Made by a program: the position numbers and the translations under genes. This document shows positions 44,866-52,728 of a DNA stretch of 64,000 nt, in pieces (positions within the stretch are counted from its first letter, which is position 1; each line of letters opens with the position of its first letter). The notes beneath the pieces were generated by a model that saw nothing but the letters and a program-made list of their open reading frames with translations, had not been told where the DNA came from and ran no database searches. Location: the IMG/VR virus record IMGVR_UViG_3300017755_000003, positions 1-64,000 of that record, one strand, 5' to 3'. This DNA comes from a virus.

Positions 44866-45431
44866 TTGAAGGCAATAACAGTTCTAATACAATCTTTTCT
44901 ACTAGGTAAAACAGTATGTTTCAAGTAACTAGGAAACATTAGTATTCTTCCTTTAATAGGTTGGTATACATATTCTTGCCAAGAGTAAGGTGAATTTTCT
45001 CTCATTGTGTGTCCGTATTCAACAAAAGGATTTGGATTTCTAAACATTATTCCGCCTGCACTTTCATTTGCACGTACATAATACACACCACTAATCTGTC
45101 CTACGTTGTGATGATGTTCATTATGAATGTCACCTTCTTTATAATCTTGTGTCCACCAATTATATGAATAGCCTTCTTGTATTCTATTCATTGCATTTTT
45201 ATTTTGATAATCTCTAACACACATATCTATTTCTGATTTTAATTCAGGTGTGTCGTATTTTAGATCTATAACTTTATCTTTTTCAAAATAGTCAGTGGCA
45301 TGAGGTGCGTTCTCATCTGGTCTTTGTAATTTATCTACACGTTCTTCTACAAGTTTTTCTACATGGTCAGCTATAGAAGGAGCAACATCATGTACAAGTA
45401 TACCGGTTGGAAATATATTTTCGTATTTCAT
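44856..45431 (-). CDS. putative 2OG-Fe(II) oxygenase (TIGR02466/PF13759-like)
   Basis: A 191-residue cytosolic protein. YNWWTQDYKEGDIHNEHHHN followed by QISGVYYVRANESAGGIMF matches the family's His-rich metal motif and SG(V/I)YYL strand. ILMFPSYLKHTVLPS supplies the distal His, and the following RTVIAFNV the 2OG-binding Arg. This jelly-roll hydroxylase family is frequent in marine T4-like phages; substrates are unknown. It is the last gene of the leftward run, and its ATG overlaps the previous stop (TAATG). It may hydroxylate a protein or sugar in the same pathway. Confidence 0.78.
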   Translation of the reverse strand: MKYENIFPTGILVHDVAPSIADHVEKLVEERVDKLQRPDENAPHATDYFEKDKVIDLKYDTPELKSEIDMCVRDYQNKNAMNRIQEGYSYNWWTQDYKEGDIHNEHHHNVGQISGVYYVRANESAGGIMFRNPNPFVEYGHTMRENSPYSWQEYVYQPIKGRILMFPSYLKHTVLPSRKDCIRTVIAFNVK

Positions 45432-46117
45432 TATAGTGGCACGTAATAGTTTAATGGGTTACCGCCTGGCATAAAGTTCCCAGGTTGGTTTGTTCTTATA
45501 TTGTCTTGATGTAATTGTAAACCGACCTTAGGTGCCGGATTAACTTTAGGTGTCTGGATATGTTGTAGCATAGTATCAATAGGTTGAATATTAAATGCGA
45601 CGGTAATACGTGGTTCTTCTTCATGCCACTCACTTATTCTATGTTCAATGTTTGTTGAATGTGTAATTAATAATTGTCCGTCTTTGTTTTCTACCTTCTC
45701 GGCCACGTCTTCCGTTCCTACTTCTCTGTATTCAGCATAACTTGGTTCACAGTTGATACCTAATATGCCATGAAAGCAATCAACACCGCCACCATAATCA
45801 TGACCATGCCAATTTAATACTTCACCTTTGTTAGGCCAATAGTTTAACCAACCTACTATCCAATACCCTTTTCTTGAATCATGAAGTACTTCTTCTTTAA
45901 AGAACATTTGTATATCTTTATACAAATTAAATATGTCAGGCATTGTGCTTGAGAATAAATTATAATGTGGGCTACAAGCAGTACATAAGCTAGGGTGTGG
46001 TGCGTTTGCTAATCCATTAGGTATAGCAATCTCGTTAGCAATTTGATTTGCTAAGAACTTTGAGGTATGGACAAAACTATCCTTGTTGTGGCTGAGCTGT
46101 TTCTTGTATACTAACAT
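45431..46117 (-). CDS. putative 2OG-Fe(II) oxygenase-like protein
   Basis: A 228-residue protein. Jelly-roll motifs: VLNWHGHDYGGGVDCFHGIL (a His-x-His-Asp metal motif) and QLLITHSTNIEHRISEWHEE, then PRITVAFNIQP (distal His and the Arg). These are the same elements as in the downstream gene, but overall similarity is low. The start at 46117 overlaps the cupin gene by 41 bases; an in-frame later start is possible, but the N-terminal LVYKKQLSHNKDSFVH region looks native. The C-terminal ~45 residues (VNPAPKVGLQLHQDNIRTNQ) are low complexity. Confidence 0.7.
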   Translation of the reverse strand: MLVYKKQLSHNKDSFVHTSKFLANQIANEIAIPNGLANAPHPSLCTACSPHYNLFSSTMPDIFNLYKDIQMFFKEEVLHDSRKGYWIVGWLNYWPNKGEVLNWHGHDYGGGVDCFHGILGINCEPSYAEYREVGTEDVAEKVENKDGQLLITHSTNIEHRISEWHEEEPRITVAFNIQPIDTMLQHIQTPKVNPAPKVGLQLHQDNIRTNQPGNFMPGGNPLNYYVPL

Positions 46118-46496
46118 CTGGTTCTTTCACGTCTTGGCTGTCACCAGGTAGTATTCTATAGTTGTCTTCGATTGAGTCAGGTGTACTTACTTCTGTAATT
46201 GAACTGCCTGCTTCAATGGCTTCTAATTGATGTGGCATTAACGGAGGATTCCTCCAAGTATCACCTGCCTTGATAACAACTTCCATGGGTTGTGCCTTAG
46301 CAGTATCGATATATCTTAACTTAAAACTACCTTGGTTTACAAACCAACTTTCATCTTTCTCTTTATGAAAGTGCATAGACATTTTGGATCCTGGCTTTTC
46401 AAAAACCATAATTTTTCCACAGTATAAGTCATTGGTTGCCCAAATTAATTCGTATCCCCAACCTTTATCTACCTTACCACTATGTCTTGCTGGCAT
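46077..46496 (-). CDS. cupin-fold sugar-phosphate isomerase-like protein
   Basis: A 139-residue, single-domain cupin. KGWGYELIWATNDLYCGKIM is the usual start of the mannose-6-phosphate isomerase type II cupin domain. Metal ligands are seen in MSMHFHKEKDESWFV (two His, one Glu) and PPLMPHQLEAI (His), then ITEVSTPDSIEDNYRI. Such small cupins often accompany nucleotide-heptose or nucleotide-sugar genes and may bind rather than convert sugars. AGGAG precedes the ATG, which overlaps the hldD 3' end by 17 bases. The C-terminal ~25 residues are a Gln/Pro/Asp tail overlapping the next gene. Confidence 0.8.
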   Translation of the reverse strand: MPARHSGKVDKGWGYELIWATNDLYCGKIMVFEKPGSKMSMHFHKEKDESWFVNQGSFKLRYIDTAKAQPMEVVIKAGDTWRNPPLMPHQLEAIEAGSSITEVSTPDSIEDNYRILPGDSQDVKEPDVSIQETAQPQQG

Positions 46497-47322
46497 CTAT
46501 ATACTCCTGTATAGTCTTAAACTTATAGTCACCTATACTATTAATTAGTTTTGAATTGTCTGCACACGTATAGAACTGATACTGTCCAATTAAGTTTGCA
46601 GGCATAGGAACATATTCAATTTCTGCTTTGTGTTTCTTTGCATACCCTTTAGCTATGTCACTAAAACTAGGTGCTGTTCCTGTTCCTAGATTCCAAATTC
46701 CTGTTTCATCTACATGGAAAAACTTTTCAATGATTTGACAAATATCTCCAACCCAAATAAAATCTCTATGTATTCTATCACTGCCTTCAAACAGTGAAAT
46801 CTTTTTTAAATTTTTAGCTTGTAAGTCAAACTTACCAAAGACACTTTGTTGTTCACCCTTGTGTTGTTCGCCTTCTCCATACGCATTAAAGATTCTAAAT
46901 CCTTGCACGTTAATCATGTACTCGGGTATTTCCATTACAAGTTTATCAAATAGATACTTGCTCCAAGCATAAGCATTCATTGGATATATGTTGTCAGTCT
47001 CTTTTATTTTTTCGACTTGGTAATGGCTTTGTGTATCTCCATATACACTAGCACTTGAGGCATACATAAAAGTTGTGCCATTGTCATTACATAACTGTAA
47101 AAGTCTTTGACTAAATTCTAGGTTCTGTGTTAAAACTTTTTCTACATCTCTTTCTGTAGTTGAACTTATTGCTCCAAGATGTACAACTCTATCATAAGGT
47201 GCAGGATCAGGTACCTTGTTTGGTTCCCATTCAAAGCCTTCTACTTCATGACCCATGTGTTGTAAATATGAACATAGGTTCTTTCCAATAAATCCTTGGT
47301 GTCCTGTTACTAATACTTTCAT
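46480..47322 (-). CDS. hldD: ADP-L-glycero-D-manno-heptose 6-epimerase-like HldD
   Basis: Extended short-chain dehydrogenase that inverts C6 of ADP-D-glycero-beta-D-manno-heptose. 280 residues (E. coli: 310). NAD site VTGHQGFIGKNL; VVHLGAISSTTERD is the HldD-specific LGA.S.T motif; ASSASVYG, then YPMNAYAWSKYLFDK, gives the catalytic Tyr and Lys. FRIFNAYGEGEQHKG, SVFGKFDLQA and RDFIWVGDI match HldD closely, as does NLIGQYQFYTCADNSKL near the end. It overlaps hldE by 4 bases, so the two are made together. The best alternative is a related NDP-sugar epimerase of the WcaG type. Confidence 0.88.
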   Translation of the reverse strand: MKVLVTGHQGFIGKNLCSYLQHMGHEVEGFEWEPNKVPDPAPYDRVVHLGAISSTTERDVEKVLTQNLEFSQRLLQLCNDNGTTFMYASSASVYGDTQSHYQVEKIKETDNIYPMNAYAWSKYLFDKLVMEIPEYMINVQGFRIFNAYGEGEQHKGEQQSVFGKFDLQAKNLKKISLFEGSDRIHRDFIWVGDICQIIEKFFHVDETGIWNLGTGTAPSFSDIAKGYAKKHKAEIEYVPMPANLIGQYQFYTCADNSKLINSIGDYKFKTIQEYIDASKT

Positions 47323-48614
47323 CTGTGTCCCTTGAATGCTACTTGATTATGTCTTGGATCTTGTTGCTGTCTAATTTTTTCTATTGATTCTGTTGTGCTA
47401 TAGCCTTCAATAATAGGAAAAATTTCTACTTTGGCAATGTCATTTCCTACCACTGTATCAGTTGTATAATCACCACCTTTTACTATTACGTCAGGTTGTA
47501 TTTCCTTTATAACATTGTATGGTGTATCTTCTTCAAATATAACTACATCATCTACAAACCCTAATTCTAACAATGCTTCTTTGCGTTTCTCTTGACCGTT
47601 AATGGGTCTTAAATCGCCTTTTAAACGCTTAACAGAAGAATCACTATTAATGCCCACCACAAGGCGTTTTCCTAGCGTGTGTGCGTGTCTAAGTAGCTTT
47701 AAATGGCCAGTATGCAGTATATCAAACACCCCATTAGCCCATACGATATTGCGTTCCAAATCGTCTTGTTGTATTATAGCAACACCCCGTTTTTCAACGA
47801 TCCTAGCCGCGGCATAACAAGCCAATTTACAGGCATCAAATATGTCCATACCCTTATCAATACCATAGGCAATAACTGCCATTACAGTATCTCCTGCACC
47901 AGTTACATCTGCAACTTCTTTTACAGGTTCACTAAAATGTTTGTACTCGTCTAGTATGTTTAGTACGTGCATACCATTAGCACCATCAGTAACAACTAAC
48001 CAAGTCCAGCTATGTCTTTGCATTTGTCTAAGAGCATCTGCTTGATTCCATTTACCAAACCATGCTTCGTATTCTGCCATGTTTGGTTTAACAAGATATG
48101 CTCCATGATAAAAGTTTGCATCTTGTTTTGGATCAACTAAAATCTTTGCTTCTTTGCTTAATAAGTTTGCTACTGTATCTCGTCTTACAGTACCCTTTGC
48201 ATAATCACTTACGCAGATAATATCATTTTTCTTAATGTATGTTTCTAGTCTATCGTTTGCTTGATCACCAGTGTACTGGACTTCTCTATCCCAACGTACA
48301 ATATGCTGTCCACCTTTTGCAACTAGTCTTGTTTTTGTTGTTGTAACATCTTGGTCACCGGCCATTTGACATTCTAAGTTTTGTTTTAATAAAAGTTCTT
48401 GTAACTTATAACCTTCTTTGTCATGTCCTGTAACACTTATTAATGTTACGGTTGATCCTAAACTTTTTATATTGAGTGCTAAATTTCCTGCACCACCTAT
48501 TGACCATTCTTGATGATCTTCTAATAACACAGGTACAGGTGCTTCTGGTGACATTCTATTTGCTTCACCGACTATCCATCGATCTAACATTATGTCGCCG
48601 TAGACTTTTATCAT
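47319..48614 (-). CDS. hldE: bifunctional heptose-7-phosphate kinase / heptose-1-phosphate adenylyltransferase HldE
   Basis: 431 residues with both domains. The ribokinase-like N-terminal domain has VYGDIMLDRWIVGEANRMSP, SIGGAGNLALNI and the catalytic DVTGAGDTVMAVIAYGI. The C-terminal nucleotidyltransferase domain (from ~residue 300) has WANGVFDILHTGHLKLLRHA, with the HTGH signature, then GINSDSSVKRLKG and VIVKGGDYTTDTVVG. Order and length match HldE (E. coli: 477). Together with HldD this converts D-glycero-D-manno-heptose 7-phosphate to ADP-L-heptose, except for the GmhB phosphatase step; neither GmhA nor GmhB is in the window, so host enzymes would be needed. The start has GGAGAAGTA upstream. 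Confidence 0.95.
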   Translation of the reverse strand: MIKVYGDIMLDRWIVGEANRMSPEAPVPVLLEDHQEWSIGGAGNLALNIKSLGSTVTLISVTGHDKEGYKLQELLLKQNLECQMAGDQDVTTTKTRLVAKGGQHIVRWDREVQYTGDQANDRLETYIKKNDIICVSDYAKGTVRRDTVANLLSKEAKILVDPKQDANFYHGAYLVKPNMAEYEAWFGKWNQADALRQMQRHSWTWLVVTDGANGMHVLNILDEYKHFSEPVKEVADVTGAGDTVMAVIAYGIDKGMDIFDACKLACYAAARIVEKRGVAIIQQDDLERNIVWANGVFDILHTGHLKLLRHAHTLGKRLVVGINSDSSVKRLKGDLRPINGQEKRKEALLELGFVDDVVIFEEDTPYNVIKEIQPDVIVKGGDYTTDTVVGNDIAKVEIFPIIEGYSTTESIEKIRQQQDPRHNQVAFKGHR

Positions 48615-49052
48615 TTACTTCTCCATTAATGATACTAATTGGAATACAGTTTGTAATTTTGTTAAGTTTGATTTGCTTTGTAATGTGTTACGCAATCCTT
48701 GGTGTAATGGCTTTGGCCAATTACCAAAACTTACCCAAGCATATCCATTATGTTCACCATTTAGTGTTGGAATAAATTCTTCTTTTATAACACAAAGATA
48801 CGTATGGAAATTAAATTTTTCATCGTTACTTACAAAAGTTTCTAGTGGAATTGATTTAATAATTTCAGGAGTTTTTCCAACTTCTTCTTTTATTTCTCTC
48901 AACAATGCCTGATATGGAATCTCTTCTGATTCATTAGTTCCACCTACTAGTCCCCAAACATTGGCTTGTCTGCTTTGTGATCTATGCAGAAACAAAAACC
49001 TTTGGGTATCTAAGGTATAGAAGAGGGCACCACTACAAATAATCTTACTCAT
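48615..49052 (-). CDS. Nudix hydrolase
   Basis: A 145-residue protein with a complete Nudix box, GGTNESEEIPYQALLREI followed by KEEVG (G-x5-E-x7-REUxEExG), so it should hydrolyse a nucleoside diphosphate linked to another group. The N-terminus (IICSGALFYTLDTQRFLFLH) and a WVSFGNWPKPLHQGLRNTL C-terminus are not diagnostic of a substrate. It abuts hldE, suggesting a link to nucleotide-sugar metabolism or removal of damaged nucleotides. A late-like TCTAAATA lies 10 bases upstream within the end of gp15, and there is no ribosome site, so initiation may be near-leaderless. Confidence 0.88.
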   Translation of the reverse strand: MSKIICSGALFYTLDTQRFLFLHRSQSRQANVWGLVGGTNESEEIPYQALLREIKEEVGKTPEIIKSIPLETFVSNDEKFNFHTYLCVIKEEFIPTLNGEHNGYAWVSFGNWPKPLHQGLRNTLQSKSNLTKLQTVFQLVSLMEK

Positions 49053-49061
49053 ATAACTACT

Positions 49062-49069
49062 TATTTAGA
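49062..49069 (-). promoter_or_regulatory. late promoter variant TCTAAATA (minus strand)
   Basis: TCTAAATA overlapping the gp15 stop codon. Predicted start near 49056, four bases before the ATG at 49052. It would let the sugar genes be expressed apart from gp14-gp15. Confidence 0.45.
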
Positions 49070-50519
49070 GTACTAGGCGCCAGGTTCCTTTTCGATACTC
49101 GCCTTCAAACGTAAGCAACCATTCTGCTCCGTTCCATTTGTATTGGATACCTGTATTTAAATTGGTTGTATATGTTACTTCTGGTACTGTTGAATCTTGA
49201 CCACTGTTTGCACTAGCATCAAATACTATTTCCCAGTCATTACCATTCCACTCAATTATATCATTTTCGTTAGCTATTAGATCGCCACCTGCACCTTTCC
49301 AAGCATCTGGTCCGTCTGCATTTTCTTTAGAACCTACATCTCCTAGTAACAATACTCTAACACCGTCACCTTTGATATTTGTTGGATTAGTTTTTAAAGG
49401 ATCTATGATTGCATCAATAGTACCTTTTGTAGAAACAGGACCAACTATAACTGTGTTTGTAGGTATAGTATCTTCGTCCCAATTAACTATAATTTGTGTT
49501 TCGTCTAAGCTGTTAACAGCAAAAGTTCCTACTACTGGTGCAGTAAATCCTTCTCTGTCTAAATAAATTTTACTTAATGAAGCTCTGTAAATACCTGGCT
49601 CTGCATCTAATACTGTACTCCATTGTATGTCACCTGACACACCGTTCTTACCAAGCTGTACAACATTGTTAATTACTATTGCATCATAACCAGCCGCAGT
49701 TGAAACTGCCAAGTGTGCAGTAGACTTGCTTGATTTACCTGTACCAGGTTTACTTACTGTGCTAGTATCAGAACCTTTCATGGTGTTATCATAACTATCG
49801 TCATATGCTTGTAGTTCAGGCATACTGCTACTTAGGTCAACAGTACCTTTGCTTTCATCAAATATACTCATTATAACATTTGTTATAACACCTAGCTTTT
49901 TAACTTTAGCAGGTGGACTAATATAAATTGGTGTGCTAAATCCTAGTGTAGCAACATCAATGTCTGATTCAGTTCCTACAGGAATACTTCTTGAACTAAA
50001 GTTAATGTTTTCTAAATTAACAACTGATAAAGAAGTCCAGTCTACATAGTTATCTGTTGTTTGTATTTCTAAACTTGGATTGAACAGCATTAATATCTGT
50101 TCCATGATTTGTAATTTTTGTTCTGTGTTTGTTGACCAAATATCTGCTGATAATTGCAAAGTATAAGGCGTAGGCATTAAACGTTCTACTGTGTAATTCT
50201 TACCTTGTGTGTTTAAATATTCTTTACCTGTATTATCATATTCACGTTCTCTTAAATGTATCTTACCTGTGTATGTAGAGTCAGCAGTTCTTGTTCTATC
50301 CATCTCCATACCAGTAACGTGTACACCTATACGAGGAGCACTTGGAATTTTGTTTTCTGAATTATCTCTAATCAAATGTCCTACTTGTCTAGTAATGTCA
50401 CCATACATAACAGGAACCTGTACTAACGCACCTTTACCATCAGCATAAGAGAAGTTACTCATTAGGCGAATAATCTGCGTAATGTATCTTCTAATTTGTC
50501 CGTCGTAAAAATGTTGCAT
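49065..50519 (-). CDS. 15: proximal tail sheath stabiliser / tail completion protein gp15
   Basis: gp15 caps the tail tube and sheath at the head-proximal end. The N-terminal ~250 residues match the family: FYDGQIRRYITQIIRLMSNF, VQVPVMYGDITRQV, IGVHVTGMEMDRTRT, LMPTPYTLQLSADIWSTN and QIMEQILMLFNPSLE. At 484 residues it is much longer than T4 gp15 (272). The extra C-terminal part holds beta domains with two WNG..W motifs (IIEWNGNDWEIVF, YKWNGAEWLLTFEGEYRKG), typical of surface add-ons in marine phages. Its ATG overlaps the stop of the 58-residue gene upstream. It lies on the minus strand next to gp14, inverted relative to gp13. Confidence 0.87.
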   Translation of the reverse strand: MQHFYDGQIRRYITQIIRLMSNFSYADGKGALVQVPVMYGDITRQVGHLIRDNSENKIPSAPRIGVHVTGMEMDRTRTADSTYTGKIHLREREYDNTGKEYLNTQGKNYTVERLMPTPYTLQLSADIWSTNTEQKLQIMEQILMLFNPSLEIQTTDNYVDWTSLSVVNLENINFSSRSIPVGTESDIDVATLGFSTPIYISPPAKVKKLGVITNVIMSIFDESKGTVDLSSSMPELQAYDDSYDNTMKGSDTSTVSKPGTGKSSKSTAHLAVSTAAGYDAIVINNVVQLGKNGVSGDIQWSTVLDAEPGIYRASLSKIYLDREGFTAPVVGTFAVNSLDETQIIVNWDEDTIPTNTVIVGPVSTKGTIDAIIDPLKTNPTNIKGDGVRVLLLGDVGSKENADGPDAWKGAGGDLIANENDIIEWNGNDWEIVFDASANSGQDSTVPEVTYTTNLNTGIQYKWNGAEWLLTFEGEYRKGTWRLVL

Positions 50520-50695
50520 TATCTTTTACACCCACAATCTCTAATAAAGAAATGCACAACTGCCATTGTAAACCACATCCATGTCATTTCACCTACACCA
50601 AGTAAGCTAGGCCCGTGGTTCATATGTCCTATGTCATTATTTAAAAATATAACACCTAAAATTAAAAATAGCAATCCTGCAAATTTATGTCTCAT
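50519..50695 (-). CDS. 58-residue predicted membrane protein between gp14 and gp15
   Basis: A short gene with TAATG overlaps at both ends (gp14 stop/its start, and its stop/gp15 start), which is strong evidence that it is translated. It starts MRHKFAGLLFLILGVIFLNN, a basic residue followed by a transmembrane helix, has a polar loop (DIGHMNHGPS), and a second hydrophobic helix MTWMWFTMAVVHFFI, ending RDCGCKR. The two-helix hairpin form resembles small phage membrane proteins such as holin- or antiholin-like factors, but it could also be unrelated. Unusual inside a neck-protein operon. Confidence 0.72.
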   Translation of the reverse strand: MRHKFAGLLFLILGVIFLNNDIGHMNHGPSLLGVGEMTWMWFTMAVVHFFIRDCGCKR

Positions 50696-51852
50696 TAATT
50701 ATCGCTCCTTGGCTTTAATGCCTTACTGACAGGTTGTCGTTCTTTAACTGTTTCTCCGCCAATATTAGTAGTTGTTGAATTGTTTATAAATGTACCTTTT
50801 TGTGTATTCTTAGTATCAGTGTTAGACATATCAACTCTTACATTATCTTCCATTTTGGTCCAACGTTGTCCGTCAAACCTAAACAATCTATTTGGCATAA
50901 AGTCTGTCCTTAAAAAGTAATCACCTTTGATTTGATTAAGTGGAAAACTTCCACCATGACCAAATGCTTCACCATTTGGTGCAATACCATCACCTAACAA
51001 GTAACCATCGTAACCTGATCTTTCTGGTGTTTGGTTAACTCTATCTGCAAGTAAACCTTGTTGTGAAATATCTAAATTGTTTATATCAGTTGTAACCATT
51101 TCAGGTTTACCTGATTTGTCAACTTGTAATGTGTATAGCTGACTTGTTTCGTATCCTGACTTACCTGCGTCTGCTTCTGCTTGTTGAACAACAGCATTGT
51201 TAATTTGCATTTCTTTTTCATATGTAGAAAGAACATCACGTAATGTATTTGTACTTCCTTCTTCTGCTGGTAAATCAAGTATTTCTTTGAATTCTTGTGA
51301 GTCAACAATTTGTTTCATCTTGACTCTGTATAAATGTGGATACCAAGTCTGTGTAAATCCTTCTGCCGCTCTGTTTACATCTTCAACTACGTAAAAACGT
51401 TTTAGTGCTACTTGGTAATCATTAAGAGCATACTCGTCTTTTAAGTGTGGTAGCTCTATTACGTCACCTGGCATAATCTTACGTCCGAGTGTTTTTACAC
51501 TATAGTTGATAGGTATTGTCATAAACAATACATCATTCTGTAGGAACAATCCAAATTGACTCATATCAAAGTCAATATCTGCAACGTTGTAAATACCACG
51601 TATTACATAAATGTCTGGATCATACTTTCTATCCCTGTTTTCAAGGAATAGCATATCTTGTATATTAGTTTCCTTAACAGCATTATACCTAGGTTGAGCC
51701 GGTGTCGCATCGGCTTCATCAGGATTAACTGGTCCTAAATACTTGTGGACAAATACGTCTGTACCACCTATAGTGAACATCTCCTGGATGGTCTTATCTA
51801 GGAAATCGTAATCTTTGCCCTTTTCGGGTTTGTATAAACTGAGTCTTGGCAT
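50695..51852 (-). CDS. 14: neck protein gp14
   Basis: Head-to-tail connector component joining gp13 and gp15. The family text is clear: LYKPEKGKDYDFLDKTIQEM, FLENRDRKYDPDIYVIRGIY, FDMSQFGLFLQNDVLFMTIP, GRKIMPGDVIELPHLKDEYA, and KRFYVVEDVNRAAEGFTQTW. It has 385 residues (T4: 256); the extra C-terminus contains the FRFDGQRWTKM motif. I chose ATG 51852 (MPRLSLYKPEKG) over the in-frame ATG at 51927, because the latter would span the late promoter and overlap gp13. No ribosome site is present; the transcript is predicted to begin three bases before the ATG. Confidence 0.9.
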   Translation of the reverse strand: MPRLSLYKPEKGKDYDFLDKTIQEMFTIGGTDVFVHKYLGPVNPDEADATPAQPRYNAVKETNIQDMLFLENRDRKYDPDIYVIRGIYNVADIDFDMSQFGLFLQNDVLFMTIPINYSVKTLGRKIMPGDVIELPHLKDEYALNDYQVALKRFYVVEDVNRAAEGFTQTWYPHLYRVKMKQIVDSQEFKEILDLPAEEGSTNTLRDVLSTYEKEMQINNAVVQQAEADAGKSGYETSQLYTLQVDKSGKPEMVTTDINNLDISQQGLLADRVNQTPERSGYDGYLLGDGIAPNGEAFGHGGSFPLNQIKGDYFLRTDFMPNRLFRFDGQRWTKMEDNVRVDMSNTDTKNTQKGTFINNSTTTNIGGETVKERQPVSKALKPRSDN

Positions 51853-51860
51853 AACATTAG

Positions 51861-51868
51861 TATTTATC
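51861..51868 (-). promoter_or_regulatory. T4-type late promoter element GATAAATA (minus strand, gp14)
   Basis: Read on the minus strand: GATAAATACTAATGTT then ATG of gp14. Predicted start 51855, a 3-base leader. It is separated by only 5 bases from the rightward TATAAATA of gp13. Confidence 0.75.
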
Positions 51869-51873
51869 GAACG

Positions 51874-51881
51874 TATAAATA
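51874..51881 (+). promoter_or_regulatory. T4-type late promoter element TATAAATA (gp13)
   Basis: Perfect TATAAATAC, predicted start near 51887, with GGAG in a 14-base leader before the ATG at 51901. It forms a back-to-back pair with the leftward element. Confidence 0.8.
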
Positions 51882-51900
51882 CATATGGAGACGAAAGATT

Positions 51901-52659
51901 ATGGCAGATTTGACAACACAGAAACAAGAAGTATTTGATTACATTAACCTAAGTTTAGGCGGTGGTATGGTGGACGTAGAGCTGGATCCAGCACACTACG
52001 AAACAGCATTGAAAAAATCACTATCAAAATTTAGACAAAGATCAGATAATTCTGTAGAAGAGTCGTATATATTCCTTCCTACAATCATTGATCAGAATAC
52101 ATACATTTTACCTCAAGAAGTAGTTGAAGTAAGAAAAATATTCCGTAGATCAATTGGTTCTAGATCAGGTGGAGGAGATGGTGGTACATTGTTTGAACCA
52201 TTCAACCTGGCATACACAAACACATATCTTTTAGCAAGTACTAACATGGGTGGATTAGCAACTTATGATATGTTCAGTCAGTACCAAGAATTGGTAGGAA
52301 GAATGTTTGGTTCATTTATTGAATTCAAATGGAACACTACTACAAAAGAACTTATGGTACTACAACGCCCTAGAGCAGAAGAAGAATTACTACTTTACTG
52401 CTACAACTATAGACCAGATTCAGAATTATTAAAAGATTACCTAGCCCAACAGTGGATCAAAGATTATGCACTCGCTACTTGTAAGTATATGCTTGGAGAA
52501 GCAAGAAGCAAATTTGCCACTATAGCAGGACCACAGGGTGGATCAACACTAAACGGTGATGCACTTAAAAATGAAGCCATTGCTGAAATGGAAAAACTTG
52601 ATACTGAGCTTCAGACTCAGATTGCAGGTGGTGTTGGCTACGGTTTCACAATTGGCTAA
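51901..52659 (+). CDS. 13: neck protein gp13
   Basis: Connector protein binding the portal side of the neck. 252 residues (T4: 309). Family text: VFDYINLSLGGGMVDVELDP, YETALKKSLSKFRQRSDNSV, ESYIFLPTIIDQNTYILPQE, VRKIFRRSIG, MFSQYQELVGRMFGSFIEFK and RAEEELLLYCYNYRPDSELL, then WIKDYALATCKYMLGEARSK. It ends in a Gly-rich GGVGYGFTIG. It is divergent from gp14 across a 48-base promoter region, which keeps the two neck proteins under twin late promoters. Confidence 0.92.
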   Translation: MADLTTQKQEVFDYINLSLGGGMVDVELDPAHYETALKKSLSKFRQRSDNSVEESYIFLPTIIDQNTYILPQEVVEVRKIFRRSIGSRSGGGDGGTLFEPFNLAYTNTYLLASTNMGGLATYDMFSQYQELVGRMFGSFIEFKWNTTTKELMVLQRPRAEEELLLYCYNYRPDSELLKDYLAQQWIKDYALATCKYMLGEARSKFATIAGPQGGSTLNGDALKNEAIAEMEKLDTELQTQIAGGVGYGFTIG

Positions 52660-52666
52660 TAACTGC

Positions 52667-52695
52667 TTGACTTTTAGATAAATCTATAGTAACAT
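52667..52695 (+). promoter_or_regulatory. possible sigma70-type promoter before the nucleotide kinase
   Basis: TTGACT (52667-52672), a 17-base spacer and TAACAT (52690-52695). The -35 region matches that of the 6668 promoter (TTGACTTTT), but the -10 is poor. An overlapping GATAAATC is a weak late-like alternative. Confidence 0.4.
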
Positions 52696-52728
52696 ACATA
52701 TATTAATACTTAAAGAAAGGAAACTTCT

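Noticed and set aside
48476-48912. Plus-strand frames opposite hldE and the Nudix gene
   Set aside because: They are overlapped fully by well-recognised minus-strand enzymes, with no ribosome sites and unusual composition.
50496-50729. 77-codon plus-strand frame over the gp14/gp15 junction
   Set aside because: It is antisense to the 58-residue gene, whose TAATG overlaps on both sides are far stronger evidence.
51853-51927. Upstream ATG start for gp14 at 51927 (minus)
   Set aside because: It would run through the late promoter pair and overlap gp13, and the added residues are unlike gp14; the family N-terminus begins at ATG 51852.
52677-52684. GATAAATC as a late promoter for the nucleotide kinase
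   Set aside because: The last position departs from the otherwise constant final A, and the downstream distance to the ATG is long; only a weak alternative to the host-type promoter.
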